This document shows, one piece after another, positions 46,259 to 58,397 of a stretch of DNA of 64,000 nucleotides (positions within the stretch are counted from its first letter, which is position 1; each line of letters starts with the position of its first letter). This DNA comes from Clarkia xantiana subsp. parviflora (taxonomy: Eukaryota > Streptophyta > Magnoliopsida > Myrtales > Onagraceae), in NCBI GenBank assembly GCA_036873135.1, contig JAPTYO010000001.1, positions 49,091,774-49,155,773 of the forward strand, written 5' to 3'. Under the pieces are notes generated by a model. The model saw only the letters and a program-made list of their open reading frames with translations, had not been told where the DNA came from and did not search any database. A program made the translations under genes and the position numbers.

Positions 46259-47525
46259 TGCAAGGGATAGGGTTTATGGTTTTAGGTTTTCCCTTTTTTT
46301 TTTTGTATATCCAAAAGACTACTACTTAATTATTTCAGTGTGTGTGTGTATCTATATTATATGTGTAACCCTTGTGTGTTTGGTCGAACTATTTAATATA
46401 TTATATTAAGTTGTCCATGATTTACCAGAAAATTATTAATTTGTTCACTTAAATTTCCGTTTAAATAGTCACTTTTTGGTAATTTATTTGCTGTTGAATC
46501 TGAAGCTCATATCAGTTTTCTTGGAAAGAATTAGAAGAATTCAGATGTTGCGTGAAAACAGTTGCAGAGACATGGTTATGGAAGAACAAGTAAAATGAAG
46601 AAGATGAACAGTAAAAAATTAAATTAAAAAGTATATTTAGACATGTACTCTGACAACTGACAAGCAATAATCATATATTGATGTGTTTGAACTCCTTGAA
46701 ACTTTAACTAATTGAGCTCCCTCAATTTTTATGTAAATAATATAATGTTAGAATATGCAGTTGTCAAATCTTGAACTCATGACCTTGTAATAATTATATA
46801 ACACAAAATTCTTAAGCAAAGACACACTGTATTAATGTTATATTCTATATACACATTACAATAAATAAATATAAATGTGAATAAGACATTTCCGTTGGCC
46901 AAAAAAAAAAAAAAAGAATAAGACATTTCCGATTTTAGAAATTTTTGCATAGTAGCTTCACATTGTCGGCTACGGCTCTGCATATCCCCTCTTCTATGTA
47001 TCCTAAAGTAAGTCTGCTTTATACATAGGAACCCACGTTTCCCCACAACCAGTCTATTATCATGTAATATTTATCTGTTCTATTTCATTATAATAGGCTC
47101 TGTACTAATTCATTATAATAGGCGGTTGACCGCGCATTGCTCAGTGCGTGGTACAAATTACATGTCTTATGAATGTAAATTAAAGTTATAAATCATGTAC
47201 GTCAACAACTACTAAATAAATAACGCAGGGATGAAATAATAGATCACTCGAAAACCGGGTTAGGGTTAGGGAATCAGCTTGAAACTTGCTAATGAATTAA
47301 GGTTCAAACTATACTGGCCAAACTATATTTGTCATTTGTACCCAAAAAGTTATAATATGTTTCATTTACAGTAAGTTAATGTAATACTACTTATAAATGT
47401 TTATTTTAATTTAACTATAGGGTTTACTGTAAAGCATACATGTGCCAGTATAGTTGAGTGTTTACACATTCCTTCTTGGACCAATAACAACTGGGATCTT
47501 TACACATACCAATAACAACTTCATA
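46259..47525. other. AT-rich non-coding stretch
   Basis: No gene or clear element. The frame at 46777-47046 is low-complexity. GGTTAGGGTTAGGG at about 47259 is two telomere-like units, too short to mean much. Confidence 0.5.
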
Positions 47526-47529
47526 ACAT

Positions 47530-47677
47530 AGGCTAAACGTCGCAAAGTTTTAGGCGACTCCCCCCAATGCCGACGCTTCCATTTGCGTCGCGAATTGCGT
47601 CGCCAAACTTTAGGCGACGCAAAAAGCGTTGCCTAAAGTCAATTTTAGCGTTGCTTAAACCCTAATTTTCTGTAGTG
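47530..47677 (-). mobile_element. Solo CACTA terminus with GGCGACGC repeats
   Basis: Ends CCCTAATTTTCTGTAGTG at 47677. The preceding 140 bp hold several copies of TTTAGGCGACGC and its complement, i.e. subterminal repeats. The left end is missing. Confidence 0.6.
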
Positions 47678-47735
47678 ACTCTACTCTAACTCAAGCAGTA
47701 ATTGTCTTTTGTTCAAGTTTAAGAAATTTAAGGGG

Positions 47736-48021
47736 TTAATACAAATGCAAACCTTTGTTCAAGTTGTCCGTTTCCAGTTCAAAGACATTCTGACGTACTG
47801 GTCTTGAGTCTTCATCTACAGTGTCTAGTCCCTGTATATAATATGAAACAGACATTTCAATTGCAGCCAGCCAATAAAGCATGAACGGCTAATGAAGGCT
47901 CAGCCATAATTGAGAAATACTTAAGCAGAATATCATCTAAAACTGAACTACTGTCATAATGTAGTTGTGCAGTCTTACCATGGTAATAACTGTTTGATCT
48001 TGAGCACACTTAAACTTCCAC
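47736..48021 (-). pseudogene. 3' end of the unidentified gene, copy 3 (best preserved)
   Basis: Exons 47979-48021 (WKFKCAQDQTVITM) and 47736-47831 (GLDTVDEDSRPVRQNVFELE, TDNLNKGLHLY, stop) are open and spliced by TAG| and |GTAAGA signals. This copy has eight residues (SRPVRQNV region) missing from copy 1. The rest of the gene was not found upstream, so it is called a fragment. I do not recognise the family. Confidence 0.55.
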
Positions 48022-48444
48022 CTATAGTAAAGCAAAAAGAAAATAGGTGAAGTGTTTATTTAAGTTCAGAAGCAACATTAATACAAGCAATGCATGCATG
48101 ACCATATAGGAGTAATTTCACTTTTAGTTCATATATATATATATACATATATGAAACCACACATCTCTGATAATTGGCAACTGCAGAAGAAAAAAAACAG
48201 AGTTGCTTACTTGCTTATGTATTGAAGGTGTAGAGAAGAAGAGGAGCAACAACTACGCACTGCAGTTACTTTTAGAGTTGCTTTCTTTTTTTTGGCAGAC
48301 TTAGAAGAGTTGCTTACTTGCCTGGGTATATAGTAGTGACTAGTGAGTACTATATATATACACGGAGGGGCTCTTGGACTTTTGGTTACTACTAGTCAGT
48401 ACTCACTAGTCACGCCTTATTTAGTTTGATGAGTTTCACTTTTA

Positions 48445-49486
48445 GAGCACCACTTCCAATGGTAGCTTCCGGTTTTTAATTCTCAGTTTCATGTTGTTTC
48501 TAGTTCTTAATTTCCAGTTTTATATTGTAAATTTATGATTGTAGAGAGTTGCTAATTCTATTTACTGTTAGTTCTTCTTAGGAATGATTAAATAGGAACT
48601 TGACATTCCAATGAGAGTTCCTTGTTCCAAAATGATAGTTTCTAGTTCCTAGATTTGCCACTGGACGCTGACTAGGCGCCACTAGGCGTTACTAGAATTA
48701 CTAACATTACCGTTGTCATTATCAATAGTGAAGTAAGACATTTCCTACTAGTAGAAACTCGCATGTTACTGTTCATATCGCTTACTCTTTAATATTATTT
48801 TATTCAATTGTTTTGCTTATCTTTTTTATTATATTTATAAATATAATTATACTACGTTAAGTCGGACAATGACACGAGCCGCAATCGGTCGTTTTTAATA
48901 TTAAATAAGTTAAATATTGACACGAACCAAAATTACTACTTTTTAACCTTAAATCAATTTCAGATTTTCTAGATTCATTTTGTTTGTATTTTACCATGTA
49001 ACACAACCACCAATTCTAAATTTTGAAAAATAGTATATAATTCCATATATTTAACGTAAAATAATTATTTTACTAAAAATATTACATTACTTTAATGCAT
49101 ATATATATTCTGTATAATTTATTTATTATATTATATTCTATAAAAGGAATATATTTTATATATGATACATTTTATAAAAATAATATTTTTAGGATGATAT
49201 TCAGTACTTTTTTTATGTATATTAAAATCATTAGTAAAAACATATGAGGGTTTCACATTTGACAGATTTACTAATATGTATATGATTACTGTGCATACAT
49301 ATGAATCTGCTAACGACAATGAATCAAGATATAACAATCGACGAATAACAGATATTCACTAGTTTGTTAGTGTCCGTATTTTAAAAATATGGACATTTAA
49401 TTTATATATAATGCTTAAAATTCATATTGAGAATTTGGTCGAATATCTATAGGATTCTAGTAACGCATGTGTCAACTCTATGTTGT

Positions 49487-49546
<60 letters not shown>

Positions 49547-49892
49547 TTGACAAATTTAACATACTGCTTGTATTTTTCTTTAAGATAATTTTTAAATTAT
49601 GACAATTATATTTAACAAAATTACGTGCTTATTTATTATGTTCATAACTTTCTATATAATTTTTTAAATACCAAAATATTTTTATATGTGAATATTTAAT
49701 TTATTTATAACGTTTTTTTTTTCAAAAAGTTATATTGTGAGTATGAAATTATGTGGGTCCCAAGATGGAAGTGGAACTAGGTCTCCACCACTGGAGGGAA
49801 CCCTATTTTACTGTAGCAGTTCCACTTTAATGAGTTGGCAGTGACATGGCGAGTGATGTGAATGAACTAGAAACTCACCATTAGAAGTGCTT
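48445..49892. mobile_element. Harbinger-like element 1 (TTA target)
   Basis: Ends are GAGCACCACTTCCAATGG and, complemented, AAGCACTTCTAATGG. TTA flanks both sides (48442-48444, 49893-49895). 1448 bp, AT-rich, no transposase. It is a homologue of the next element over both ends (GGACGCTGACTAGGCGCCA; GAAGTGGAACTAGGTCTCC). Confidence 0.85.
49492..49543. repeat. (TA)n microsatellite
   Basis: About 26 TA units inside Harbinger-like element 1. Confidence 0.9.
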
Positions 49893-49895
49893 TTA

Positions 49896-51663
49896 GAGCA
49901 CTTCCAATGGTAGTTCCTAGTTCCATTTGTAAATTTATCATTGTAGAGAGTTCCTAATTTCACTTACTGTTGGTTCCTACTAGTAATGATTAAATAGGAA
50001 CTTGCCTTTACATGGGAGTTTCGTGTTCCAAAATGGGAGTTCTTAGTTCCTAGATTTACACCGGACGCTGACTATGCGCCACTAGGCGGGACTGGAACAA
50101 CAATATTACCGTGTTGCCATTATAAAGTGAATAGTGATGTGATACAGTTCCTACTAGTAAGAACTCACATGTTACTATTCATGTCGGTTCCTATTTGTTA
50201 ATATTATTTTATTCAATTGTTTTACTTCTCTTTTGGATTATATATATATATATATGCTACGCTTAGTCGGATAATGACACAGGCCGTAATAGGTCGTTTT
50301 TAATATTAAATAAGTTAAATAATCACACGAACCAAAATTACTACTTTTTAATTTTGAATCAATTTCAGAGTTTTCAGATTCAATTTGTTTATATTTTACC
50401 ATGTAACACAACCTCAAATCTAAATTTAAAAAATAGTATAGAATTCCATATTATTAAACGTGAAATATTTTTTTACTAAAAAATAATATTTTATTTAATG
50501 CATATATATTTATATATAATCTACTTATTATATTATATATAAATATGAAGAAGTATTCAATTATGATGATATTGCTGAAGGCATATCTCTGCCAGAGGTG
50601 AGCACAAGACCTCCAATCTCGTATCAAATGTATATCGAAAATAATATCAAATTACGCGATAAAAAGAAAAATAAAAGATTACAATACGATTTGGTCGAAC
50701 ATCTCTGGCAATTTAGTAATGTGTGCGACAATTCTATGTAGTCTCATATATATATATATATGTTAATTTTTATTTTAGTTGGCAACTTTAATGTAATGTT
50801 TCTATATTTTTGTAATGTAATTTTTAAATTATTCAATCATTATTAAAAAAAATGTGCTCATTTATATATTATATTCGTTTTTATACAATTTTTTTAAATA
50901 CCAAAATAATCGTAATTACTTTTGAATGTATAGTATGTGAATAATCGAACTAACCCTAACGACGCCGAATTTCGAATTTTGGGATAATTAACAACACACG
51001 TCGGTCAAAGTTGGAACCCAAATATTTGATCCAAAATTGAAACTTTGACGAATTCATAAAATATGTAAATTTCGTTAAACAATCAATTACATTTTTATGA
51101 TTTTGTACACATTTTTTCCACATTTATTTTAATTAATTCAGTCTAACACTTGAATCTCATTAATTGGTTTGTTCATGTCCGTATTTTTAAAAATATGAGT
51201 ATTTAATTTTTATATAATGCTTAAAAAAAATTTTGATCGAACGTCTATTGGATTTTAGTACGCAGGTGCCAATTCTATGTTGACTCAAATATATATGTGT
51301 TCATTTTTTTAGTTGACGAATTTAACATATTATTTGTATATTTTTGTAATATGACTTTTAAATTATTACAATCATATTTAAAAAAAATTACGTGCTTATT
51401 TATATATTATGTTCATGACTTTTTATATAATTATTTAATACCAAAATATAAATATTAATTTATCTATAGATTTTTTGTACAAAAAATTATATTGTGAGTA
51501 TAGAATTATGTGGGTTCCAATTTGGAAGTGGAACTAGGTCTCCACCACCGGAGAGAGTTCCCGTTTTACTGTAATATTTAATGTAACAGTTCATACTTTG
51601 ATGAGTTGACAATGACACGGCGGGTGATGTGAAGAAACTATGAACTCACCTTCGGAAGTGCTC
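49896..51663. mobile_element. Harbinger-like element 2 (TTA target)
   Basis: Ends are GAGCACTTCCAATGG and, complemented, GAGCACTTCCGAAGG. It shares the middle TTA with element 1 and has TTA on the right (51664-51666). 1768 bp, no recognisable transposase. Confidence 0.85.
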
Positions 51664-51758
51664 TTAGTCCCAAGTTTTCACTTTTGCCCCCAAAGTTCCG
51701 CTGTGTTTCAGATTGCTCCAGTTTTTCACTAAAAGACATTCTGATTCCATTAATGAAA

Positions 51759-53117
51759 GGGTTAATAACCAAATTGATACCTGAACTTTGGCCCGTTTAC
51801 AAATTGCTACCTCAACTTTTGATTTTGGAATTAGCTACCTCAACTTTGAAATTCAAATCAAATCGCTACCTCAGTCAATTTTTTGTCAATTTAGACAGAA
51901 TTGAAACACATGTGTTTTTTTCAAATATTTTTCTTCCAAAAATGCCATTGTCTTTATACATTGCCTCCTTGCGTGAACATACTTCACAATCTTCTCTCCA
52001 TTGTCATCTTTGCTTTATTATTTTCTTCTATGTCTATATATATCTTCAATTTCAAGATTTCAGACAAACTTCGATATTACTAATTAACAATTCCACCATA
52101 AAAAAAGGTTAACTTCGCCGCTCTACTTGTTCTGTTCACCTGAAAATTATGTATGGAATTTGCAAATGTCATATATATCCTAATGAAAAATATAACGGAA
52201 TTCAAATTGTTTTGATGTTAGTTCCAAGTATACCAGACATAGATACAAATTTAAAGTAGTCTCTTTCAAGTGTTTCAACTTCTCTTTTATCTCTTATTAT
52301 TATCTTATCTTTTATCTTTTTGTGCAAATGCTGAAAATGCTAGTAGGTAGAGTGAATTTAACTTAATGTGTATTATATTTTAATGACGTATTACTTTTTT
52401 ATGACTTTGATCCACAAATACCCAGACTCCTTTCGTTGGAAGAAATTGAACAACAGAATAACGAAAAATATTCGCTATGATTCAACAACAAAATAACAAA
52501 AAGTAAACGTCGTAATAGTGAAAATTGCAGCAGCAAAAAGTGAAAAAAAAAAAAAACAAAAAACAAAAAACAAAAAAAACAGCAATGATATAACATATTT
52601 ACTACAGCAAGATAACACAGCAAAATAACACATAACCTAAACGTAATATAATTAAAACCGAACTAAAAATTGCATAAGCAAAAGCGGGAAAAAAAAAACA
52701 ACAACAACAACAATGAAACAACACCATTACTGCATCAAAACAACGGCAAAACAACTTTTAGATTCTGCAGCTTGTTTTGATGGAGGAATTGTTAATTAGT
52801 AATGTAGAAGTTTCTCCGAACTTTTGGAATTGAAGATATACATACGACATAGAATAAAATAATAAAGCAATGATGATAACAGAGAGAATATGGTGAAGTA
52901 TGTTCACGCAAGGAGACAATGAAGAGAGACAGTGACATTTTTGGAAGAAAAATATTTGAAAAAAAACACATGTGGTTTAATTCTGTCTAAATTGACAAAA
53001 ATTGACTGATGTAGCAATTTGATCTGAATTTCAAAATTGAGGTATTTTCAAAATTAAAAGTTGAGATAACGATTTGTAAAAGGGCCAAAGTTCAGGTAGC
53101 AATTTTGTTATTAACCC
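51759..53117. mobile_element. Long-TIR Mutator-like element with 9-bp TSD
   Basis: The exact 9-bp duplication TTAATGAAA flanks it (51750-51758, 53118-53126). Terminal inverted repeats start GGGTTAATAACCAAATTG and GGGTTAATAACAAAATTG and continue, with gaps, for about 350 bp (CTTGCGTGAACATACTTCAC / complement; TTAATTAACAATTCC / complement). The middle of about 650 bp is AT-rich with runs of A and AAC repeats and no coding sequence. Confidence 0.92.
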
Positions 53118-53126
53118 TTAATGAAA

Positions 53127-53975
53127 TTGATGGGAGTTCCGACAGCAAGCATCCCTCGTATTCAGACAACTGTGTAAGCGGTACATGATGTAATTTTAAG
53201 CAATTTTTAGGGTGAATTCGCTATACACTCAAAATCGAAATATGTCGAATGCTTGCTTGTTTTCAGAATCTCTATCAAATCTCTTCCATTAATAACAAAT
53301 TCAAATTTTTTTGTCTCAAGTCTGAAAAAGTAAATGAGACTTGGAAGGATTTAATAATTTATTTATTTTTTGACAAAACAGTGGGCGGAAAGATAAATAT
53401 TTATCTGACCGACGGACCGATGTAGCTCAACACTGCCAATGGTGCAGAATGGGAAACGTGCAGCAGGCAGACCACATAAATAATTGCACGCTGCCCAACA
53501 AAAAATAATAATTGTAAAAAAGTAATACGGAAGTGACATGACGAAAACATTTTGACCAGATGCACTAACATGGTGCATCCTCTTTGATTTGTTTTTTTTC
53601 TTTACTATACTTAGGTTAGGAGGAAGTATGAAAATTATAATTAAATTTGTTTAAGAAAAATACTTGTACAAAAATTAATATAGATGATAAATTATACGGC
53701 ATCAAAACTAAAATATGTATATTAAAATTATTATTATTAAAAATTATTACAATCAAGTTGTTGTTTACTTGTTTATTATATAGTTTAATTAACAACGTTT
53801 GTGAATTTCTAATTAATCTAAAATGTAAATACCTAATTTTGAATAAGGATGGAAAATACAGTTACAATGCAATATTATTTTCCCACTTGCCATTCACCAA
53901 TAATATGTCATTTGGTTATAAATTTATAATTACTAATTAGTGTTTCTATAATTAAACAATCACATTTTAGAGATA
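53127..53975. other. Non-coding flank shared with 22.46-24.26 kb
   Basis: 53283-53350 and 53370-53740 match 22463-22530 and 23890-24180 in order. No gene seen. Confidence 0.7.
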
Positions 53976-54148
53976 GAATCTTGTAGGATCACGATCCTAA
54001 CCGATTATGACCGATTCTACGATCCGACGCTCGATCCTAATCCGATCCTAAGTGCTAGCAATCCTAGGAGCGATCTGAATCGATTTAGCCTTGTAGGATC
54101 TTAGGATCGTACGATCCTACGATCCGTAACGCGGTCCTGACAACCTTG
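53976..54148 (-). mobile_element. hAT-like right terminus with GATCCTA repeats
   Basis: Ten or so copies of GATCCTA or its complement precede an end CGGTCCTGACAACCTTG, whose complement CAAGGTTGTCAGGACCG looks like a hAT end. No left terminus was found. Confidence 0.5.
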
Positions 54149-54829
54149 TTTTGTTTGAGATTGCTAGCCTATGAATTATGCGTTGAGGCATCTTGAAAGG
54201 TTAACTTGACAATATACACGTGCAAAATAATAGTATAAGACATTATGAGAAAAAAAATGTAATACCACAAAAACATTATAATTTGTAAAGTGTATTTATG
54301 AGACATTCTTGTGAATAAAAGAAAACTTGTTGATACTATATATTAATACTTTTATCAAGTAAAAAAATGTAATCAACTTTAAAGAAAAATTCAAAACTGA
54401 AAAAAATAAATTATAATCGTATACAATGGCAATATCAAACTTAAAGTTATATATATTAATAAGGAAATAAAAAATAAAAATAAAAAATCACTCATTTTGA
54501 TGATAGGTTAATTTTTTTAGAGGGTGTTTGGATGTACATAATGTAAGATTAATTGAAAAGCGTGATTACAAGTAATGTGAGCTACGTAATCTAATGTGTG
54601 TTTGGTTGCGCTGTAATGTAGAGTGCAATGTTAGGTTACTGTGTTTGGTATGCGCTGTATTGTGCATTGTAAAGTGACTTTATCATGCATTTTCGTGATC
54701 CATCCCCATTATCGAAACTAGGCATCGGGTTTAATTAAAACGCGAATAAATTAAACCTATAAGCACTGTGTAGGTAATTTTAAAGTTCGAAAACATTTGG
54801 ATTTTAAAATTTGACCATCCTATTTTAAA
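54149..54829. other. Non-coding, with a GTTTGGATG-type MITE fragment
   Basis: 54521-54680 begins GAGGGTGTTTGGATG and carries GTAATGTGAG-like phrases, matching the MITE family at 44.86 and 57.9 kb. The rest is AT-rich and featureless. Confidence 0.5.
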
Positions 54830-55140
54830 TTGACATGGTTCGGTTCAGTCAAATCCGGTTATGTTCAGTCCGGCTCGACCCGGTCCGGTTCAGTTTGGTT
54901 TTAAAAAACGGTTCGGTTGGATCGATTCGGTTTAAAATATGAATTCGGTTTGGTTTTCACGCAAACCGGGTCAGTTCGACCCATTTTAGTTGTCCCGACC
55001 CGTATGGGTTGGACCGATTGGGAAAATCCGATTTGGTTGACCCGCACAGGTTTTGGACCCGTGGAACCTAACCCGGTTCGGTTGACCCGATTTGGTCCGG
55101 TCGGGTTCCCTTGGTCTTCCGGGTTCGGTTGACCCGACCC
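54830..55140. repeat. CGGTT/ACCCG-rich repeat, likely transposon subterminal region
   Basis: Dense copies of CGGTT and GACCCG in both orientations resemble the subterminal repeats of the hAT element at 194-864. No TIR or TSD could be paired. The open frame here only reflects the repeat. Confidence 0.5.
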
Positions 55141-55664
55141 GTATGTGTAAAATTGGACCGGCCCATTACCCTATAGCATTCATCCGAATTTATTATTTGT
55201 TGGCTAAGTAGGGTTTTAAAATCCACCAAAAACTTAACTTAGCCTCCAAGTAATAATAACTATAGATATAGTTTTCAATATTTACACATATATATATATA
55301 TATATAGATTTCGGCACAAACATATATATATATATATATATTGTCAAGATTCTATATTAAGAATATAAATCAATCAACAATATGTATATATTCGGTACTA
55401 TCTATATATATTTATACATCTATATATATATTGTCAATATTCTATATTTAGAGATATCTACCCAAAATATATATATATATTTCTCAATCTTTATGCAACT
55501 AATATCTATCAATATTGACAATATTATCTATATCCTAATATTGTACTAAATATATTGATAGTTTCTATCCACAATTATCTTGTGAATCTAGCCCTAATTT
55601 TGACATAATCTCTTAGGTGTAAATATTCGGCCGAAAAAAATAAATAAAAATTGGAAAAAAAATT
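55141..55664. other. AT-rich leader of a Copia fragment
   Basis: Holds several short TA runs and phrases such as CAATATTC. By position it is the untranslated leader inside the 5' LTR of the next Copia fragment, minus strand. Confidence 0.45.
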
Positions 55665-56866
55665 CGGTCACTATCAGGTTACTTGGAGACTAAGAAAATT
55701 AAAATTTTCACCTTGAACACCTATAGTGAGGTTCGACCGAATAACACAAGAATTATGATTTGTGGTCAAATTTCATGATCAAATCTTTTAATGATCAAGA
55801 ATCCAATGTTGAATCTTGATAAAAGTTTTGTTTTTCTTGAAGATCATGAACATCAAATTTTACTATGAACATCATGAATATTTCGGCCAAAGTGATATGT
55901 AAAAATTGAAATTTTGAAATTCCTCTTTTAAAATTTTCAGCCGTTATAAATTCAAGAACATAATTTTATCAAAATCACGAACTCCTAACACAGGCTCTGA
56001 TACCACTGTAGGATTACGGGGGGATAAATACTACGAAAACAAAAACCCTAGATACGTGCATGGTAACTAATACGCAGCGGAAGATAGTGCACATACCCAT
56101 AATGTTTCCTGTAGCCCAAGATCACTGAGGGAGTTCTCGATCCGCCAGACGGTTCCCGTAAATGTTCTGGTTACGGAAGCCATACGTGGATTATGCTCCA
56201 CAGTAAAGCCTCTTGTCGATTCTTCAGAGGGATGGATCACCAGAGTAAATTTCTCAACACAATTTCGGTCACTATTAGGGTTACTTGGAGACTAAGAAAT
56301 TAAAATTTTCACCTTGAACACCTATAGTGAGGTTCGGCCGAAATAACACAAAATTAGGGTTTGTGGTCAAATTTCAAGATCAAATCTTGTCATGATCAAG
56401 AATCCAAAGTTTTATTTTGTTAAAAGTTTTGTTTTACTTTAAGATTATGAACATCAAACTTTACTATGAACATCATGAAAATCTCGGCCACCATGATTTG
56501 CAAAAAAATCAAATTTTAAAACTTTTAAACCCCTTTAAAATTTCGGTCAGTGATGTGTATAAGCAAGAACACCAATTTTATCCAAATCACTAACTCCTAA
56601 CACAAGCTCTGATACCATTGTAGGAATACAGGGGATAAATACTACGGAAACAAAACTTTAAATACGTGCATGGTAACTAATACGCAACGATAGATAATGC
56701 ACATACCTATATTGTTTCCTGTAGCCAATATCACTGAGGGATTTCTCGATCCGCTAGACGGTTCCCATAGAGGTTCTGGTTAAGGAAGCCATACGCGGAT
56801 TATGCTCCACAGCTAAGCCTCTTGTCAATTCTTCAGAGGGATAGATCACCGGAGTAAATTGCTCAA
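55665..56866 (-). repeat. 601-bp tandem duplication spanning a Copia PBS/LTR junction
   Basis: Unit 1 starts at 55665 and unit 2 at 56266, both with CGGTCACTAT. Each contains leader, PBS complement (GCTCTGATACCA) and the first 260 bp of the LTR (56007 and 56619). Unit 1's LTR stops where unit 2 begins; unit 2's runs on to 57209. Small differences show the duplication is not brand new. Confidence 0.88.
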
Positions 56867-57209
56867 AGCAATTTGGCACCTCCTTGGCTCTAGGTTATTT
56901 CAGCCGAAACTATGAAGTAATAGGTAGGAGGTATTTCTTTTAATCTCACCACAAAGGAAGGATTAGAGCTAATAAATCCCTCTAGCACACCCTATTTATA
57001 AGAGGAGCAAAGTGGACAAAAGTCTACTTTGCCCCTTGAGATATTCGGCCGCACACTTAGCTAGGGAGGCCTAATTTAGGGCCTCTCATGTCATTTGGGA
57101 TTTTAGGCCTAGTCCAAAATACCTAACGTGACATAACCCAATTCTCTTAGGTAACTAGCTTATATTAATGGGCTCCCAATCACGGCAGCACAATCTCCAT
57201 ATGCCAACA
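56619..57209 (-). repeat. 5' LTR of a truncated Copia element (family of element I)
   Basis: 591 bp, TGTAGGAATAC ... ATGCCAACA, preceded by the PBS complement at 56606-56617. It is related to the LTR at 3164-3738. Gag and pol are absent, so only the leader and LTR of this copy remain. Confidence 0.85.
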
Positions 57210-57914
57210 TGGGAATCCTTGGAGAATATGAACTATTTGAGATCGTTATGTAAAAAAATGTGTTATGAGTGTTTGAGAATGTTTTCCATAAATAAGACCG
57301 TGTAGACGTCGAGAACGCTTGTCGAATAATGGAGCTTACGAGTAGTTGATTTCTTTCCAAATCCATATGTTAGGTTGCAACAAGAGAACAATTAGCTTGA
57401 TTTGGTTCTACACAAATAATACTTCTGACATTTGATTCTTATTTGATTATTATATTGTACCTTCTGACATTAATGTAATTGCAAAGAAACTTTAAAATAA
57501 AATTTACGTGCGCGTGCAGCGCAAGCGCGAATAACTAGTATATCTTAATATGATAAGATATAAAAGAATGTATATTTTGACAAAAACTATATTCTTAAAC
57601 TTTATTTTTGTGGTTAATACTATAGTTATTTATAAATTCTACAAACTAAATATTTAAATTCAATACGCACAACTATTAAAATTATATTAATTAAAACATT
57701 ATATATAGTTTAATAAGATAATTTTCATAAAAAAAAATCAACGAGAAACACTTTACTCATTTATACGAACATCATATGCATTAATATTTATTATAATAAT
57801 GAGTTATGAACCAGATTTAAAAAATTAATAATAATAACAATATTATTATCATAATAAAATATAAAGATAATACAAGGTATTTTTATCTATTTAATAAAAA
57901 ATAATAACACATTG
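57210..57914. other. Non-coding, possible Helitron 3' end at about 57508-57539
   Basis: A GC-rich hairpin-like stretch (GCGCGTGCAGCGCAAGCGCG) followed by AATAACTAGT resembles a Helitron 3' end (hairpin then CTAGT), but the next base is A and not T. The rest is AT-rich. Confidence 0.35.
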
Positions 57915-58228
57915 TAATGTTGGACGTAATCTCACATTACATTCGTTTTTGGATGTGATCTCACATTACGTTGAATGGAGTTTGGACGTAATCTCAGATT
58001 ACAGTGCACATTATATTACAATACGCATTACGTCGTTTGGTCAGGGGGTGTTTGGATGGAGGTAATGTGAGATGTAATTTCACATTACGTTGTTTTGTTT
58101 GCCAAACGACGTAATGTGCATTGTAATGTAATGTACATTGTAATATGAGATTACGTCCAAACTCCATTTAACGTAATGTGTGATTACATCCAAAAACAGA
58201 TGTAATGTGAGATTACGTCCATATTATT
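57915..58228. repeat. Large inverted repeat made of two MITE arms
   Basis: 57915-58040 and 58090-58228 are complementary along most of their length (GACGTAATCTCA / TGAGATTACGTC; GTGCACATTA / TAATGTGCATT). The loop starts GGGGGTGTTTGGATGG. It appears to be two head-to-head members of the GTTTGGATG MITE family. Confidence 0.8.
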
Positions 58229-58310
58229 TTATTATTATTTATTAAATAAATAAAATATATATTTTTGGTAAAAGATGAAATGTTTTGTATCTCATTTATG
58301 GTTTATTCTG

Positions 58311-58312
<2 letters not shown>

Positions 58313-58367
<55 letters not shown>

Positions 58368-58397
58368 TATATTATTATTATTATTATTATTATTATC
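58313..58397. repeat. (AAT)n followed by (ATT)n
   Basis: About 18 AAT units, a short TATAT bridge and about 8 ATT units. The two runs are complementary and can fold back. Confidence 0.9.

Noticed and set aside
47259..47275. Telomere-like GGTTAGGGTTAGGG
   Set aside because: Only two units and related to but not the plant repeat TTTAGGG in array; chance is sufficient.
54917..55132. 71-codon plus-strand open frame
   Set aside because: It only reflects the CGGTT/ACCCG repeat field.
57508..57539. Firm Helitron call
   Set aside because: The 3' flank is A instead of T and no 5' TC end was found, so it is mentioned only as a possibility.
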